From assembly GCA_001916005.1 (NCBI GenBank), contig MNRP01000005.1, forward strand, positions 1-26,346: a stretch of DNA of 26,346 nt. Reading direction: 5' to 3'. This DNA is from Clostridium sp. 26_22. Its GTDB lineage: Bacteria; Bacillota; Clostridia; TANB77; CAG-508. Each line of letters begins with the position of its first letter. Position 1 is the stretch's first letter. The position numbers and the translations under genes are program-made. This document shows, piece after piece, positions 24,452 to 26,346 of this stretch. Under the pieces are notes generated by a model that made no database searches, was not told the DNA's origin, and worked only from the letters and a program-made list of their open reading frames with translations.

Positions 24452-24484
24452 CAAAAACAGAGAAATTAATATTCCCTGTTTTTG
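24452..24484. terminator. Bidirectional terminator between ytxC and gpr
   Basis: CAAAAACAGAGAA (24452-24464) and TTCCCTGTTTTTG (24472-24484) form a 13-position stem (G-U on the minus strand, one mismatch on the plus strand), with T runs on both exits. It begins directly after the ytxC stop. Confidence 0.85.
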
Positions 24485-24486
24485 TT

Positions 24487-25422
24487 TTACATTGCCATAT
24501 TTATTCCTTTAGCTACAACTTCGCTCATATTTTCAATCAAATCATCTATTTCTTTTGGTGTAACTATCAAATTATATTCTTTTGGAATTAATGCTTCTTT
24601 TATTGTTTCGTAATTATCTTGCTCTTTTAATTGATTTAAATACTCATTTGATTTTGCTTCTTCTTGTAATTTTGTTATAAATAAATCTAAACAGTCATTT
24701 ACAAGCACTGCTGTTTCAACTACTGTAGGAATTCCTATTGCAACTACTGGTATTCCTAAAGTTTTTTCACTTAATTCTGCTCTTGTATTTCCAACTCCTG
24801 CACCAGGAACAATTCCTGTATCAGATAATTGAATTGTACTACTTATTCTTTCTATACTTCTTGAAGCCAATGCATCTATTACTATCACTAACTTTGGATG
24901 TGTATTATCAACAATTCCTTTTAAAATCTCTAATGTCTCTATTCCTGTTGTTCCAAGCACTCCTGGTGATATAGCACTTACCATTCTTGTTCCTTCTTCT
25001 ACATATTGTGGCAGATAATTTATTATATGTCTTGTCACTTCTATTTCATTTATTACTTTAGGTCCAAGTGCATCTGGTGTTACATAAATATTTCCAAGTC
25101 CTACAACTAGGATTTCTCCTTGTTTATCTATGTGTGAGTCTATTATTTTTTTTAGTTCATTTGATAATATTTCTGATGATTTTTCTATATCTTCATCTTG
25201 TGCTATTCTTAATTGTTTTATATCCATTGTTATATAGTTTCCAATGGGTTTTCCTATTGCATTTTGACCTTCTTCATTTGTTATTTTTACTCTTTCTACT
25301 GATATATTTTCGCTTAGTTCTTCTTTTTCACTTTCTATTCCATTTATTTCATTTTCAATGCTATTTGCTTTTTTGAATATGTCTCTTCTTTCTGATGCTA
25401 AGTCTGTTCTAAAATTAAACAT
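24487..25422 (-). CDS. gpr: Germination protease (GPR), degrades spore acid-soluble proteins
   Basis: Aspartic-type protease (family A25) made as a zymogen in the forespore and active in germination. FNFRTDLASERRDIF at the N-terminus is the typical prosequence region; ILVVGLGNIYVTPDALGPKVI, ISPGVLGTTGIETLEI, VIVIDALASRSIERI and IVPGAGVGNTR are the family core and are all intact. 311 residues, slightly below the Bacillus length. Start at ATG 25422, nine bases after TAGGAG; an in-frame TTG at 25431 lies too close to it. Its presence argues that the organism makes true endospores with SASP proteins. Confidence 0.96.
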   Translation of the reverse strand: MFNFRTDLASERRDIFKKANSIENEINGIESEKEELSENISVERVKITNEEGQNAIGKPIGNYITMDIKQLRIAQDEDIEKSSEILSNELKKIIDSHIDKQGEILVVGLGNIYVTPDALGPKVINEIEVTRHIINYLPQYVEEGTRMVSAISPGVLGTTGIETLEILKGIVDNTHPKLVIVIDALASRSIERISSTIQLSDTGIVPGAGVGNTRAELSEKTLGIPVVAIGIPTVVETAVLVNDCLDLFITKLQEEAKSNEYLNQLKEQDNYETIKEALIPKEYNLIVTPKEIDDLIENMSEVVAKGINMAM

Positions 25423-25443
25423 AAAAACCAACTCCTACTTTTT

Positions 25444-25473
25444 TAGTATTTGTTGGTTTTTGATTTTTTATAC
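25444..25473 (-). promoter_or_regulatory. Sigma-G-like promoter of gpr
   Basis: GTATA (25469-25473), 18-base spacer, AATACTA (25444-25450) on the minus strand. gpr is a forespore (sigma-F/G) gene in Bacillus. The 213-base gap 25423-25635 holds otherwise only AT-rich sequence with two TATAAT-like strings near 25540; no terminator was seen for the gene to its right. Confidence 0.4.
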
Positions 25474-25635
25474 ATTTGAGATTGCTTTAATTTCTTATAT
25501 TTTGGTACATCATAAATAAATTTTATTATACTATTATAATAAATTAATATTTTGTATCTAAATTTTTTTTATTTTTTTATAGAATTCATATCTTGAGTCT
25601 AATAATTATATATAAACTGCTATGTTACTTGTTTA

Positions 25636-26298
25636 CTATTTATATCTATATGTTAAACTTCCACCCACTTGTTCCATAGCACTACCACACCAATTACCAA
25701 TTACAATATTTCCGATATCATCAACCCAAATTACTCCAACTCTACTTCTCATGTTGTTTGAATATAAATATACAGCATTAACAAAATTAGTTAGAATATT
25801 TTCGTCTTTTATAGGTTTATATTGTTCTGGCACTTTACCTATTATAGTTTCATTATCATTATTTATACTACAATTCATATTAATATAAATATGTACTTCA
25901 GACCCAATTACATATGCTTCTTTTCTGTACAATTTTGTATATGGTATTGTAAGTTGAAAATCTATTTCTTTAGGTGTTATTTCTTCTTTTAACTCTTGAT
26001 ATTCTTCTTTGCTTATTGTTACAGTGTCTCTACTTCCATTTACTGTGCTGTCAATTTTATTTTCATAATTCGCTAAAGTTACATTTTCTAATTCTTGTGC
26101 ATTTTTTGATTTTTGTTTTGCTTGTTTCGCATTTTCAAATAATCCAGTTTGTGTCAATGTAGTTATTGCTACTCCCGCTAAAATTAATAAAATAATAATT
26201 GTTATTACTAGTGCTACTAAAGTAATTCCTCTTTTGTTTCCAATATTCATTGTATGTGTCAACTTATCGTTGGCAATTTTTAATTCTCCATTTTTCAA
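25636..26298 (-). CDS. Type IV pilin-like protein with fibre-like C-terminus
   Basis: 220 residues. KRGITLVALVITIIILLILA at residues 22-41 is a class III (prepilin) signal: a basic leader, cleavage expected after Gly24, then a hydrophobic helix. Mature residue 5 is Ala rather than the Glu of classical pilins. A helical linker follows (FENAKQAKQKSKNAQ). The C-terminal domain contains IGKVPEQYKPIKD and VGVIWVDDIGNIVIG, which resembles the lPegYrP...G.I.i pattern of phage tail-fibre and baseplate proteins (my recognition, unchecked). The start is TTG 26298, eight bases after AGGAGG; the first in-frame ATG (26250) has no ribosome site. It is the intact relative of the two damaged genes at 4445-5255. 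No pilus assembly genes (pilB, pilC, pilD) are in view. Confidence 0.8.
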   Translation of the reverse strand: MKNGELKIANDKLTHTMNIGNKRGITLVALVITIIILLILAGVAITTLTQTGLFENAKQAKQKSKNAQELENVTLANYENKIDSTVNGSRDTVTISKEEYQELKEEITPKEIDFQLTIPYTKLYRKEAYVIGSEVHIYINMNCSINNDNETIIGKVPEQYKPIKDENILTNFVNAVYLYSNNMRSRVGVIWVDDIGNIVIGNWCGSAMEQVGGSLTYRYK

Positions 26299-26346
26299 TG
26301 TTTTTTCCTCCTTTTTTTCTTTTGAATTTTAAATTACATACATAAT

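Noticed and set aside
25530..25560. Sigma-A promoter for gpr from the two TATAAT-like strings
   Set aside because: No acceptable -35 at 16-18 bases; in AT-rich DNA such strings are frequent.

Overview
The window looks like chromosome from a very AT-rich, spore-forming member of the Clostridia (low-GC Firmicutes). Support comes from the base composition, strong AGGAGG ribosome sites, TTGACA/TATAAT promoters, and three sporulation-associated genes (spoVT, gpr, ytxC) alongside RNase J, an RseP-type protease and Clostridia-style pilin-like proteins. I cannot name the species. No rRNA, tRNA, CRISPR array or transposase was seen.

Layout. 1-2460: RNase J with a basic N-terminal extension, its promoter and terminators. 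2461-5340: a surface cluster of a glycine-rich anchored protein and two pilin-like genes, both damaged at the 5' end, reading away from a small Xre regulator (5503-5736). 5783-6338: spoVT, split by one extra base. 6437-9885: an accessory operon with a type III toxin-antitoxin module (consensus promoter, ToxI-like repeat RNA, leaky hairpin, ToxN/AbiQ-like nuclease), then comF, then a KAP-type P-loop NTPase. 9912-17311: the envelope/translation operon pyrH-frr-ispA-uppS-cdsA-rseP-recD2, with recD2 also split by one extra base. 17505-19420: rpsB-tsf with a structured leader. 19430-20894: a coiled-coil protein of unknown function and a Nudix hydrolase. 21060-23464: a DUF4912 protein with a GH57 glycogen branching enzyme. 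23579-25422: ytxC and gpr, convergent. 25636-26298: another pilin-like protein.

How the genes work together. pyrH, frr, uppS, cdsA, rseP, rpsB and tsf form the conserved Firmicutes translation/envelope neighbourhood; ispA feeds FPP to UppS. recD2 and comF look like former neighbours now separated by the toxin-antitoxin module. ToxN, comF and the KAP NTPase can be read from one promoter, so the accessory block may act in phage defence. spoVT, gpr and ytxC are each preceded by a similar GTATA-N17/18-[GA]ATAMTA element that resembles sigma-G/F promoters.

Most notable observations: (1) the ToxI-like RNA has three degenerate repeats that fit an H-type pseudoknot with a compensatory stem change; (2) the two frameshifted genes, spoVT and recD2, have the same lesion, an extra C directly before a conserved GGA glycine codon, and these are the only in-frame CGG codons I found in the window; (3) comF lacks a standard start and appears to begin at ATA inside an ATAA overlap with toxN; (4) pilin-like N-termini are joined to C-terminal regions that resemble phage tail-fibre modules.
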